From contig OY723248.1 in NCBI GenBank assembly GCA_963210315.1, forward strand, positions 760,727 through 824,726: a stretch of 64,000 nt of DNA, read 5' to 3'. Below, one piece after another: positions 42,999 through 54,451 of this stretch. Under the pieces are notes generated by a model. That model was not told where the DNA came from and ran no database searches. It saw only the letters and a program-made list of their open reading frames with translations. Within the stretch, counting starts at the first letter, position 1. Every line of letters starts with the position of its first letter. The position numbers and the translations under genes were made by a program. Source of the DNA: Rhynchopus euleeides (lineage: Eukaryota > Euglenozoa > Diplonemea > Diplonemida > Diplonemidae).

Positions 42999-44654
42999 TC
43001 ATAGGCACCGGCATACCCCAAACTGAGAGAGGACGTTCATGGCATCGCTCAGGTTAATCATCCCAGTCCCCCCTGCGAGGTTCATCCCACACGAACCGCT
43101 GGAATCGACTGACGACGACATCAGGGATGTGATTTGGCTGCCTTGGCTGCCGAAGGATGGGGAGGGCTCGTCGGGGGGGTGCATTGGGTTGGGGACTTGC
43201 TGGTGTGCGGCCAGAGCGAGCACCGGTGCTGCGTAGGCACCGACGGACGCTGCTAGCCGCGGGTCAGCCCAATCGTCACCCATCATCGCCTGCATCTCCT
43301 GCGCACCGATGAACCGCTCTGTGCCCATTGTGACACCACCCTTGCCGGCAGCAGTCCCACCAGCACTGAACCCGCCAGCCACAGCGACGCTCGCCCCCAC
43401 AGCACCGCCGACAGCCACCACGCCCCCGACGACGATCCCCGCAACAGCGGCCGTGCTGGGGCCTTCGCTCTCCTGATCGTCGTTGGTCTCCGACACATCC
43501 TCTGGCGCGTCTGAGGTGTCGGGTGCCGCTGTGGGCAGCGGTTCCTGTGTCTCGGCATGCGGGGTGCCGGTCTCCGGTGGTGCCGTGTGGCGCGGGAGGG
43601 GTTGAGGTGTGTAGCCAGGGGGAGGGGCGCGTGTGGGTGACGGAACCCAGGTCCAGGAGTGTCCCGTTGAAGGTGCGAAAGTCGGGTCGATCCCCGGGCC
43701 TGAGGTTGCAGCTGGTGCCAAGGTCGAAGGGGTCCAGGGCGTTCGAGTCACAGGCAATGATGGTGCCAAGGTAACTGGGGGGAAGGGCGGCGAGGTACCC
43801 GGACCTGCAGTTGCAGACGCAGCAGTTGACGGAGAATGGGTTAACAGAACCGATGTTGAAGGGGTTGAGGTGCTTGGACTTGCCGTAGCAGGTGCCCCCG
43901 TCCCAGGAGCCGGGGTCGAGGGTGATGGGGTGTACGGACCTGCCGTTGCAGGTGCCGCAGTTCCTGGAGCCCAGGTTGTCGGGGGTGAAGTATCCGGACC
44001 TGCCGTTGCAGATGCAGCAGTTGACGGAGAATAGGTTGGCGGGGGCCAGGTCCACGGAGCCGATGTTGAAGGGGCTGGGGTGCCTGGACCTGCCGTAGCA
44101 GGTGCCCCAGTCCCTGGAGCCGGGGTCGATGGTGATGGGGTGTACGGACTTGCCGTTGCAGATGCCGCAGTTCCTGGAGCCCAGGTTGTCGGGGGCCTAG
44201 TCCAGGGTGCGGCGGGGGCTGCTGTCATCGGAATGGGCGCATTCGTCCCTGGGGGCGGCAGCATGGGGGAAGGGGTGCCCTGTGGGTAGGGCGGGTAGGT
44301 GTAACGGTACGCCGGGGTCGGTGTGTAGGCGGTGCTCGAGGGGAACATCGTCTCCACCACAGGCGTAGAGGGCGCCTCTGTTGTGGCATACAGCGCATCC
44401 GCACTGCGGGCACTTCCTGCCGCTTCCTGCCCTGCGGCTCTGCACCTCCTCCAACCACCCCCGGCCGGCACACGGCACACATCCCCTGGCTCACAGCAGG
44501 TCAGCGCGCTTTCACAGATCGCACCATGCGGCAACACACGCTCACACGGCACTGGGGCAGCGCATGATGTCGTTGCAAGTACCCCGAACAGGATCGAAAG
44601 ACCCCGCCAGTATCGTTGTCGCGGGAAACAAGGCATCCAGCATGAGCCCGTCAT
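42999..44654 (-). CDS. Mucin-like single-pass membrane protein with Cys-rich head (551 aa)
   Basis: The N-terminal hydrophobic stretch (GLSILFGVLATTSCA) is a likely signal peptide. A small Cys-rich head follows (CAAPVPCERVLPHGAICESA, then LTCCEPGDVCRV; seven Cys in ~45 residues), then a ~300-residue Pro/Thr/Ser/Ala stalk made of imperfect repeats such as STPAPGTGAPATAGP and TTWAPGTAA, a good target for O-glycosylation. After an acidic patch (SDAPEDVSETNDDQESEG) comes one membrane helix (AAVAGIVVGGVVAVGGAVGA) and a ~110-residue tail rich in Met, Ser and Gly. A surface or adhesive glycoprotein is likely. The start was placed at MTGSCWMP because AGs at 44690-44694 follow a C/A-rich run. It is the only cellular gene in the transposon-rich middle of the window. 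Confidence 0.8.
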   Translation of the reverse strand: MTGSCWMPCFPRQRYWRGLSILFGVLATTSCAAPVPCERVLPHGAICESALTCCEPGDVCRVPAGGGWRRCRAAGQEAAGSARSADALYATTEAPSTPVVETMFPSSTAYTPTPAYRYTYPPYPQGTPSPMLPPPGTNAPIPMTAAPAAPWTRPPTTWAPGTAASATASPYTPSPSTPAPGTGAPATAGPGTPAPSTSAPWTWPPPTYSPSTAASATAGPDTSPPTTWAPGTAAPATAGPYTPSPSTPAPGTGAPATASPSTSTPSTSVLLTHSPSTAASATAGPGTSPPFPPVTLAPSLPVTRTPWTPSTLAPAATSGPGIDPTFAPSTGHSWTWVPSPTRAPPPGYTPQPLPRHTAPPETGTPHAETQEPLPTAAPDTSDAPEDVSETNDDQESEGPSTAAVAGIVVGGVVAVGGAVGASVAVAGGFSAGGTAAGKGGVTMGTERFIGAQEMQAMMGDDWADPRLAASVGAYAAPVLALAAHQQVPNPMHPPDEPSPSFGSQGSQITSLMSSSVDSSGSCGMNLAGGTGMINLSDAMNVLSQFGVCRCL

Positions 44655-45600
44655 GCTGGGCGGTGGCGCCCGGTGAGCGGCGCCACGCCTGGCTGTGTGT
44701 ATTGGCTGCACTGCAGCCCACACGACGCCTGTGTGGTGTGTGTGTGGCAGTGAAGACACCTCGCATCAGTGTTCGTTCGGTGCGAACTGTCTACTCAACA
44801 AAAAGCATCACATACGCGTGTGTATGAAACACACAACACTGGATGCATTCCAACAACAGTGATTGGGTCCTAGGGGTGGCAGTGGGGCCGGGGCATCTCG
44901 CTCACAGCCCGAAGCGGCTTCATGTTGAGGTGCTCCACAGACAGATACGCTGTGATAGGGCTGCCTGTGGGGGCTAGGCTCAGCAGGTTCCGTTGCCAGG
45001 TGGTTGCCTTCAATGTCTCATGATTTACTGTCGCTGATCACCCGTTGCAGGGAGCAGCGGATGCAGCGGGGCTTGCGCTGCACGATATTTGGCATTGCCG
45101 GGCACGGGCGAAGCTCGAATCTGTCCCGTTTTGGCGCCCCCTCTCTCGTTCGAGCCTTGGCAAGGGGTGGGGGTAGGGGGGTGGGGGGGGTGCGTTTAGT
45201 TCAGACCACGGTGGGATCTTGTAAATTTTACATGTATAACTACAAGTATAATACCGTAAACAGAATAAATCTGGACCGTAAAAAAGGTCCAATCCACCTC
45301 CAGACCCCCCCCCGAGGTCCAGAATTTGTCCGGTCCAGACCAGTTTGGGGGACTTGGCGATACATGGCGATTTCTCAGGATGGGGGGGGGGGGGGGGGGG
45401 GGGGTAGGGGTGGTCTTATAAGCTGTTAACCTGGCCAATTTTTCACCATCGGCGTCTGGGGGCCAAAAACGTCACCAAACCTGAAACTATGACCCCTGGG
45501 ACCCCAGAAACACAATTCCGCCCGGTTTTGGGCACTTTTGAGCACTTCTGAACAGTTTAGTCGTGTTCCGGAAAAATGTACCACAAAGCTGTACCTCAGC

Positions 45601-46695
45601 CAAGGTGACCAACGCTACTAGTCGGCCGACAGGCCGACAGCTGTCGGGTCGGTCGGTCGGCCCGATTTTTGCCTGTCGGTCGGTCGGTCGGCCTCTCGGG
45701 CCACCTCACAAACCGACATTTTTTCGGCCCAAACCGCCCAGAAACCCACGGAATGGCGGTGCATCGGCTGCATCTCGCGATTTTTCACCGGCAGGTGGGT
45801 TTGGGTCGAATTCTGCCCACCCGAAAAAACCACCCCCAACTTTCTGAAAAATCTCTATGGGGGCCCTCGCTACCAAGTGTGACTGAGTGAGAAAAAGTGA
45901 GAAGTCAGCCATGTTTGGCTGACAACTGACGACTCGTGACTCACAGTGACTCGTAGCGAGGGCCCCCTATGTCTCGAAAAATTTTCCCCGTGGCAAAAAT
46001 AGGTATTTATTCAAGGGAAATAAAGTGACTTTATTTCACGGCTGGGGGTGTTTTGCACGAGTGGGTGTATTTCCCGAGCGAAGCGAGGGAAATACGGCCT
46101 CGAGTGCAAAACACCCCCAGTGAGTGAAATTACGTCCTTTATTTGCCTTGGATACATGATTTTTATTAGTACGGATGATTTCACTTTATTACGGTGTGAG
46201 TGCAGGTGGTGGTGCGCGATGTCCCCCATCTCGATGTTAATCATGATTGGCTGAGTAAACGGCTGCGGCTGCGTTGAGGGTGGTGGCTTCTCGAAGCTTA
46301 TGGGTCTGCGTCCGCGCCACCCCCACTCCCCTCCTCGTCAATGTATCAGGCATTGAAGTCTTGTGGCTCTGGATGCTTCTCGCATACACATCGACCATGC
46401 TTAGCTGCTTCGACCCGAGGTGCTTTTGAATTTGCGACGTGGAGACGTCAAAGGGGGTCTGTGTGTGGGCAAAATATAAAGAGTCCCACCAGGGAAATAA
46501 AGTCACTTTATTTTCCTCTTTATTGTCCCACTTCACTACACTACTGAAGTGATAAAGTAATAAAGTGAAATCTTCCTACTAATAAAAAAAAGTGTCACCA
46601 AATCGGCAAAAAAAAATTCGGATTTTTTTTTTGCTGTCGGCCGACCGACCGACTGGCCGACCGACAGGCCGACAGCTGTAGGGTTGGTCACCTTG
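45601..46695. mobile_element. Nested MITE-like element, 1,095 bp, 7-bp target duplication
   Basis: The inverted ends CAAGGTGACCAAC (left, 45601) and its complement (right, to 46695) are followed inward by stacks of GGCCGACAGG/GTCGGTCGG. CCTCAGC occurs directly before (45594-45600) and directly after (46696-46702). Further inner inverted pairs are GGGGGCCCTCGCTAC (45856/45953) and AGGGAAATAAAGT.ACTTTATTT (46013/46493). No transposase is seen. The 7-bp duplication fits P- or Dada-like elements among others; the superfamily is unassigned. Confidence 0.85.
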
Positions 46696-47534
46696 CCTCA
46701 GCCCCCCCTGGGCAGAAGGCAGAATCGCAAACCATCATGTCTCGCAGTGATCCAGTGAGCGGTGTTGCCAACCGTGCTGCCCGACGATACGTGGGGTCAA
46801 AAGTGCAACATGACAACACCTTGTTTACGGTGTGACATGCGAGACAGTAGAAAAGTATCACCGGAAACAAGGGGTCATAGGTACTAGAGGAGGAGCATGT
46901 TTCCAGCCCCTTCAGACCTTCGGACGCATCGGTTGCATCTACTCGAGCGGGAGAATCGCTGATCGGACTGGCATAGTGCATCAACCGTAGGCATATCGAG
47001 CAACAGAGGAGCGCTGTGCCACTTGCGAAATCACTTGTGTCAGAAGCTGTGTGCCCATGTTCTTGGGCCAGTGACAGTGATAGTGGCAGTGAGCCATCCG
47101 ATGACCATGAAGAAGGGGGCATGGACTGGTATCAGACATCAGCAGTGCACCGAAGACGGCCCCCTTAGGGTTGTATGAAAGGCTGAAGACTACAATGTCG
47201 AAGTTCAAGCCGTACAACAAGGACGAGGGGCGCAACTCGGCTGTCCAGGCAGCTACGCACAAACGGGCAGAGTCCCCCACACTTCTTCCATAGCCCACAT
47301 CCAAAGCACACTCGGTGCCTTTGATTTCCAGGCACAGTTCGATCCGTGTGTTGTGTTCACACAGATCCCATGGTTGGCATATCCAGTGGTTGCGGCAATC
47401 CCGCCTGCGCACCTGGGTATACTCCGTTGTTCAACGTACCGCGTAGTCTGACGGCTGCACGGCTCCCTCCCCCCGCAGCAGCGTCTTTTGTGTTCAGTGC
47501 ATCGAGTGGGAAGCCACCACAATGCCCTCCCCAC
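46696..47534 (-). pseudogene. Decayed element ORF interrupted by the nested MITE
   Basis: Two overlapping minus-strand frames look protein-like: 47412-46981 (WDLCEHNTRIELCLEIKG, then AARLCVAAW-like and LLYGLNFDIVVFSLSYNPKG) and 47122-46696 (VILFYCLACHTVNKVLSC, MMVCDSAFCPGG). They join near 47100 only through a frameshift. LEIK resembles the E-x-K of PD-(D/E)XK nuclease folds and the pattern also recalls the modulatory part of FunK1-like kinases; neither is established. The second frame runs straight into the MITE and is open again for ~37 codons beyond it (45594 downward) if the MITE and one target duplication are disregarded. Confidence 0.4.
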
Positions 47535-48784
47535 CCTCCCGTTTTGTTTCCCACTAATACACGTTGAGGCCTTCGCTCTGGGGTGGCCAGGCGGCAGCCT
47601 GCCCTCTGGCGATTATGTCAATGTGGCACCACCTGCACCAACCTGTGGCCGTATAGTTGTACCATCTTCGGCCAAAGAAAATTGTCATGAGAGCACGGCC
47701 TTCTGTGTCTCTTGCCGCTGAAGGTGTGTTGTATTGAGGATGCAGTGCACCTGTCCGGGAGCTGTGTGGGAGCGTGTGAATGAGGGAGGTATCAATGAAA
47801 AAATGACAAGTGCCAGTTCTAACGGCAAACCACTCTGGACCGGAAAAAAGGTCCAATCGGTTTGGACCCCCGGGGTCCAGAATTTTTACGGTCCAGCATT
47901 ATTACGTCCAGGACTTCTTACGGTCCAGATTTATTCTGTTTACGGTACATGTATTATACATGTATAATACTTGCATGTCAACTATTATACATGTATAATA
48001 CCGTATTCGGAAAAATACTGGAACGGAATAATGTTCCAAGTTCCAGCCGAGACCCCATTTGTTCCAGTTATTTTCCGTTCCAGAATTGTTCTGGGGGGTC
48101 TGCGCGGACTTGGCCGTTTTCTGGGAGTCGGGTACTTTCCCAAGGGTATGCTGGGCCCACCATCCTCCACCATGGCATGGGGTGGGGTGAGGTGGGATTT
48201 CGGACATGTGCCCGAAAAACTGACAAGTACCCGCCAATTTCCCCCATATTCTAATTCTGGAACGGAAAAATACTGGAACGGAATAATGTTCCAAGTTTCG
48301 AAAACTCGGGTTTGTTCCAGTTATTTTCCGTTCCAGAAAAAATCCGTTCCAGCATTTTTCCGTTCCAGTATTTTTCCGAATACGGTACATGTATATGCCT
48401 GAAATATACATGTAAAATACATGTATACCGTAAACGGAAATATTGTGGACCGTAATAAAGGTGAACCGTACTATAGGTGGACCGTAAAAAAGATGGAACA
48501 AATGGGATTTTTCCGGAACTTGGAACATTTTTACGGTCCACCTATTTTACGGTTGGGATCGTGGACTTGGCGGTTTTTTTTACGAGTTCCTTCGCGACGA
48601 AGTCGCGAAGGAACCAAGGAAATCGTACGACTGAAGCTGCAGGATTAACACCACAGGGCCTCAGCACAGAGTGTGCGCTCACCATCGTCCGGGAACTGTT
48701 CTCCCACAGTTACTGCAGGGTGTACTACACTAAAGGAGTACGATTTCCCTGAATTTTCCGGGCACTGATTCACGAATTTACATC

Positions 48785-48885
48785 TGGAGGGAGCCCGGTG
48801 GTCTCAGCTTCTGTCTGCGCGCCCTGCCGTACTGTGGCTGCTTTTGTGGGCTCGTGCAGCAGGTTCTACTTTTACTTCTACCGGA
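48785..48885 (+). repeat. Dispersed repeat, copy 2 (first copy near 34.96 kb)
   Basis: It shares GTACTGTGGCTGCTT, GCAGCAGGTTCTACTTTT and CTTCTAC with 34962-35050. Overlapping frames are Ser/Thr/Pro-rich and not called. Confidence 0.6.
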
Positions 48886-49802
48886 ATGCTCCTTGCATGG
48901 TACTACACTTCTCGAGGTGTGGTGGTGGGTGAGTCTCGAGGTGAGTGGTGGTGATCGTGCCTTTTCCACACGCAGGGAGGACTTGCTTCTCTTGCTGGTG
49001 TTGGTTGCGGTGGTGGAGGGAGGGTCCAAAGCTGGGAGGTCGGGAGGCCTACGTGTGGGTGTCTGCGGCGTGGAGGCCGCAGTCCGCGCCCCGCAACCCA
49101 CCAGCCCGCGGGCGAAAAACGCATTGTCTTTTCCATATTCAGTCCCAATAAATGGTGGACCGTAAAAAAGATGGAACGTTTGGCCTTTTTTTGGGAACTT
49201 GGAACATTTTTACGGTCCACCCTTTTTCCGTTTACGGTATCAAGTAAAAATACATGTATAATAGTTGACATGCAAGTATTATACTTGTATTTTTACTTGA
49301 TATACATGTATTTTACATGTATATTTCAGGCATATACATGTATTATACATGTATAATAGTTGACATGCAAGTATTATACATGTATAATACATGTATATAC
49401 TTGTAGTTATACATGTAAAATTTACAAGATCCCACCGTGGACATCGACGACAAACCAGGAGGCCGTCCACAACATGTTGCCAGATGATATACTTTTTTCT
49501 GCCCCACACGTGTGCAGCAGAGAGAGAGTCACATCACCACAGCCAGCAGCGAAATGTGCCCCGATGTGCACTAAACCCCACCCTCCAAAGGATTGGGAGG
49601 TGAACCCATTTTGTGACGCCGCTCTGCCCCCCCCCCCCCATCACAAAACTTCATTGACAAGCGTGCATCCTGTTGCAACGATTTCCCTATTTGAGATTGC
49701 AGGGGAGGGGGGGGGGGGGGCGGGGGTGGGGGGTGGAGGGAGAGGGGCGGGATGGGCAGGTCTACCGGTGCCCATCGCACCGACACCACACACGCGCACA
49801 CA

Positions 49803-50948
49803 CAAGCCCTCAAGACTCTTGAAGCGGCCTGACTATTTAGTGTCTTCGTCGCAGCAAGGGGGCGATATATACCACCCTTTTTATTGATTTCACGTGTCAG
49901 TGTTTGACTTTTTCGCAACTTCATTTCTTCCTTTTCTCCCTCTCCAACCCCACCCGTGACACCACCAGGGTTTAGCTAGCCCTGGTCCGATTATCCCCGG
50001 TTCTTCGCTGAAGAGACGCGGCCGGGGGGAGGGGTACGAAGAGTACGCGTCGAAACCGGTGTCACGTCGTGTTGGGGAATCCTTCGGGAGTGCGATACTG
50101 AAGGGGAGGTGCTACTGCCCGTGCAGGGCGACACCGCCTTAAAACTTTGTAACCACACACAAACCCTCTATTCCCCCAGGCCTAATGAGCAATCCCCCCT
50201 GCCTCATGTTGTGACTTCCTTTCTACCTTGCACAAAACATCCCATTTGCCCCTTTTCTTCCTTCGAAAGTGTTGTGACTTCCCCCCTACCCCACCCCTCG
50301 GGAGTGCCACTCCTCTGGTGGTTAAAAGTGACCCGCCGTTGTGCCTTCGGCATCTGTTGCGTGTGCCGTCGTATTCTTCCTATGCACTAGTTATAGCTAT
50401 CCGGGGGCGGTCTGCTGTCGCACCAGTGGGCTGCCCCACCTCTGCACCCTCGGTTTTTAAGATGTTCACCACAGCGGAGAATGATCCCCTTCTCTGTGGC
50501 GATCGAGCCAAGCTGGACGAGGTTCGCCTTCGGGCGAAGGTCATGTGGGCGGACAAAAGGTGCCTGCTCCTGAGACTCATCAGCAACCTGTTTCTTCCTT
50601 CAAGCCCTCAAGACTCTTGGAGCGGCCTGACTATTTAGTGTCTTTGTCGCAGCAAGGGGGCGATATATACCGCTTTTTTATTGATTTCACGTGTCAGTGT
50701 TTGACTTTTTCGCAACTTCATTTCTTCCTTTTCTCCCTCTCCAACCCCACCCGTGACACCACCAGGGTTTAGCTAGCCCTGGTCCGATTATCCCCGGTTC
50801 TTCGCTGAAGAGACGCGGCCGGGGGGAGGGGTACGAAGAGTACGCGTCGAAACCGGTGTCACGTCGTGTTGGGGAATCCTTCGGGAGTGCGATACTGAAG
50901 GGGAGGTGCTACTGCCCGTGCAGGGCGACACCGCCTTAAAACTTCATA
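49803..50948 (+). repeat. Tandem ~0.8-kb repeat array (modules A-B-C), locus 2
   Basis: The order is C alone (49803), A (50037), B, C, A (50834), then a CA-rich tail. The A-to-A period is 797 bp. The sequence is nearly identical to locus 1 at 21271-23575, 27 kb away. The lone C module begins at the same point (CACACAAGCCCTC) as the lone C at ~23228, so both loci share the same internal rearrangement. Confidence 0.85.
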
Positions 50949-53799
50949 ACCACACGCGCACACACACACCCCCCCACCCCCTTCCTCCCCCAGAACCTCT
51001 TCCGAAAACAATAGAGCGACACCAGGGTGTATGGAGTTCTCGAGTCCCCCCCCCCCTTATTCCACCCCCCCTCCCCACCCTCTCCTCCATATGGCAAGGC
51101 ATATCCATCAAGAGTCGAGCGATGTTGCTGTGCGACGTCACTCGACTGAGCTTTGCCGGTGGACCACCAGGGTGGCGGGGGGGAGGGAGGGGGGACTCGA
51201 TGCAAGGCACTCTATTTATCCACGAAGAACTTCTCGGGGGGAGGGGGGGAATCATCAGGGGTTGGATCCGATTTTTTATGGGGTTCGATTTTTTTGTCCC
51301 TTTTTTTTGGTGTCGACAATCACAGGCACTGCGAGAGCTGGGCTACTCCTTTTTTTTGATGAAATTGTGTTGTGATGACACTTGAAACTGAGCCATATAC
51401 ACCGCCCCCCCCCCCCTCTCCCCTTGGTCTGAGGATAGAAAATTTCAAGAAAAAAAAGGGGAACTATCTGTGCGCCGGCCCTCACCTCACCTCACCTCTC
51501 TCCACCTACCCCACCCCCTCCCGATCCCTGTTCAGCTGTGTGACCTGCATTGTTTGACATTCCATTTGCATGTCAGCTTGTCCGTTACAAAACAGAGGGA
51601 CGTTCAGGGGGGGCAAAAAGTTGCTTATGGTAGCAGGTTCGGCTGCCAACCCACGACCGTACCATAAGGACGCTGAACACATGTCGGGCATGTCGGGCAG
51701 CCCGGTACAGGTTGTACCTTTCATCAGGTGGGTATCGACAAAATGTACAGCGTCAAGGGTGGGGACAGATAGAGCAAAACATGGCGACAAACTAAACGAC
51801 TGGGGGAAGGCCTCGCCACCACTCACACTCATCACGGATTGTCGTTTGCTGTGTTGGACTAGCGGATCCGCATCGTACAGAACGTCCACGAAAGACGACG
51901 CACGAGAGCTCATACGCTATACGAATTGTCAGTCAGTGAGGGGAGGGGGGCTGCAGGGAGGAGGCAGGGGGCACCCCTCCCCTTGCCACTCCAGGTCGTG
52001 AAGGCCCCTGCCGAAGAGTGTTTTGTCGGCACGCAGACACCTCTCCCTCCCACTCTTTGTGCAATGCGTGCATGTGCCGCTGCCCCCAGTGGGATGGAAT
52101 GGAGTGGGGGTCGGAGGGGTCGGAAGACCCAGCAATATAAGGCACAGACAGTTCCCACCCCAGTAGCACCCCAGCCAGTTGGATCCGCTGGACAGCAACT
52201 GGGCCCAGAATTATCAAAGAGTCGGGGTTTTGTTTGTGCGCATGAGTGGCAGTGTGGTGTGGCCCTGTGAAGGGCGTTGATGTGACTAGGTGGCTTTTGC
52301 GTTGCTCTCAAAACACACTGCGTGCGCGGTAGGCGCCCGCTGACCCTTCCGCTGTGACAAGGAAGGTTGTTTGGAGGAAAAATACAACTGGGTTTCGTGC
52401 AGACCCTTGATGTAGTAAACGGAAGGTTGACTAAAGGGGGAAATGTTTCCGTTGATCGCGCGAAACAAAGAAGGGAAAAAAAAGAACTGCCGAGTGGAAA
52501 TGTGGTGCGCGATTGGCAGGCGCAAGAGAGGCTGTGTGTGTGTGTGTGTGTGTGTGTGTGACCTTTTGCACCACCCCCTTTCGGTGAATTTCCACCTGCC
52601 AAGCACCATCTTGGAAGAACTGACGTAACCTTGTTGGAAGAAAAATGATGAGACACCCACCCGGAACAAACAGGCTTGGAGCGGGGAGCGGGGTTGGTGG
52701 AGAGGATTGAGAAGCCCATTGCATGCGAAGAATGGAAGAACAGAACAGACACGAACTTGTTTTTTTTTGCAGTTGTTGCGTGAGGCAACGCTTCGCTATT
52801 GCGGCCAAGCAATTGAAGGGTTGGCACACCGCACAGCAGGTAACCCCACCCAAAAGAAAGAGCTGGAATGGATGTGCGGTGACCTACTATGGTTAGCCTC
52901 CTCAGGCGTGCCATGCCACAGCGGAAGCCCCATTCATTGTGCACGTGTGTGCAGACAGTTGCCTGGATCCTGTCACACGTCAGACCGCCTTTTGCAATTC
53001 ACCCGTCGCCCTGGCAGATCGGCCCACTTAAAAGTGCCCGAGGGGCCAGGATCCTTGAGAGGCGGAGACGACTTGCACCAGCTCAGCCAGACATGTCCCC
53101 CCCCTGAAAGCGCGAAGCCAACCCCTCTGATGACGGGTGAACCACTGCTCTCATTAGTCCCCCATAACAGTGTGCTGCCCCACTGCACTGGAGTGGAAAG
53201 TCATCGCGAGGTGTATTTCGGCCTTTTTGACGCCTAATGTCGGCTTGCACTTCGGCTGATGTTTGGTGGTAACTTATGGTTGGCCGGGCAATACTAACCG
53301 CACTATCCAAGGCAGTGAACCGCCACATTCTCTGAGGGAGTGTGGAGCGCACGTTCACACTGAGCTTGAGGCAACCTCCGCTGCTACACAGAACACCCGT
53401 CATGAATGACACGTCTCCCATGCGGAGGGCTACAGGAATAAAAAGAGAGGGGAAGCAACGCACAGCTCCAAAGAGGGGGGCGGGCGCAGACGGGGAGAGG
53501 AACAAAGGCGCGAAGACAAAACACACCCCCACCTCCCCCCCCACCCCCACGCCACAGCTCAACTACAGCTAGGAAAAGGGGAGATGGGGTTCACATCTGG
53601 GCTGCCAAAGCCCCTGGGGAAGGCATGAGAGGCTATGGTTTGGTGTGTGGAATAGGACACGCACGCCACTAAGACAGGCTCTGACAAGGCCACTCCTGTT
53701 CCCGGAACACGCCGTGGTAACTGCCCCCCGCACCACCGCCTCCCCTTCGCGACACCTCCTTTGCGTGCGCAGTGTGCAGTGTGTGTGTTTGAAACCAGT

Positions 53800-53935
53800 T
53801 TTAAGGCGGTGTCTGTCTAGCGCGACCTTTCTCGTCAGAAGCACCTCCTCATGTCCGACGTGTGTGTGTGCGTGTGTGTGGTTATCAAATTTTAAGGAGG
53901 TGTCGCCCTGCACAGGCAGTAGCACCTCCCTGTGT
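53800..53935 (-). repeat. Two inverted partial copies of module A
   Basis: On the minus strand GGGAGGTGCTACTGCC, GTGCAGGGCGACACC and CTTAAAA followed by a CA tail occur (53935-53870), then a second, more diverged copy ending GACACCGCCTTAAAAC (53850-53800). A base change in one arm of the GGTG...CACC hairpin is balanced so that the stem still pairs. Confidence 0.6.
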
Positions 53936-54397
53936 GTGTGTGTGTGTTTTTTTTTCTTCGTGAAGTCAGGGCGTTCGCTCGGGGAGAAATAGGGGCCTAT
54001 TTCGTTAAAAAAAAGATTCTGGGAAAACCCTTCTCCCACCTCTCTCCCCGGCATTTCTCCCAAGGGGGAGAAATTAAATAAAAAAAGTTTCTCGGAAGTT
54101 TTTGCCTCAGGTGGGAAGAGGTTCTGAAGGAGAAGGGCAGCACCCTCTCGTACAAATTGATACCACCACGCTTCGCACGGAGCGGAAATAACCCAAAGAA
54201 GCGAGACCTGAACCTGCTGGGGACCGTCGGAGCTATTGCCGGCATCAGCATGGTCAAGGCCAGAGGAGGCCGAAGCCAAGAGCATAGTGGCCTGCCACAG
54301 GCGCCAGGCCGATGTACCTCTTGATCATGCTGTCTCAAGGTGCACGTTGTCTGTATGTGGTGTTCGACTATGAAGCGGACTCGGACGAGGCTGACAA

Positions 54398-54451
54398 ATG
54401 TTCACTACCGTGGCCTCCGGCGGCTGGGGGGCTCCGCCCCCCAGACCCCCC
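54398..54451 (-). repeat. GC-hairpin repeat, copy 8 (inverted)
   Basis: TTCACTACCGTGGCCTCCGG, then the CGGCTGGGGGGC stem, loop TCC, GCCCCCCAGACCCCCC. Same unit as copy 7, in the opposite orientation to copies 1-6. Confidence 0.75.

Larger units (their letters stand above)
45207..49439. mobile_element. 4.2-kb element, CACGGTGGG inverted ends, GAC target duplication
   Basis: Left CACGGTGGGATCTTGTAAAT, continuing TTTACATGTATAACTACAAG; the right end is its reverse complement, finishing at 49439. GAC precedes the left end (45204-45206) and follows the right end (49440-49442), a 3-bp duplication as made by CACTA-type transposons. The eight outermost bases CACGGTGG are the same as those of the element at 24649-27019. 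Inside are many further palindromes (ATACATGTATAATA; GGACCGTAAAAAAG...TTTTTACGGTCC at 45281, 48478 and 49158; GGAACGGAATAATGTTCC), a nested MITE (45601-46695) and decayed coding sequence. Confidence 0.8.

Noticed and set aside
51910..52944. 344-codon minus-strand frame
   Set aside because: Translation of CA/GT repeats and poly-purine runs (HTHTHTHT); no domain-like segment.
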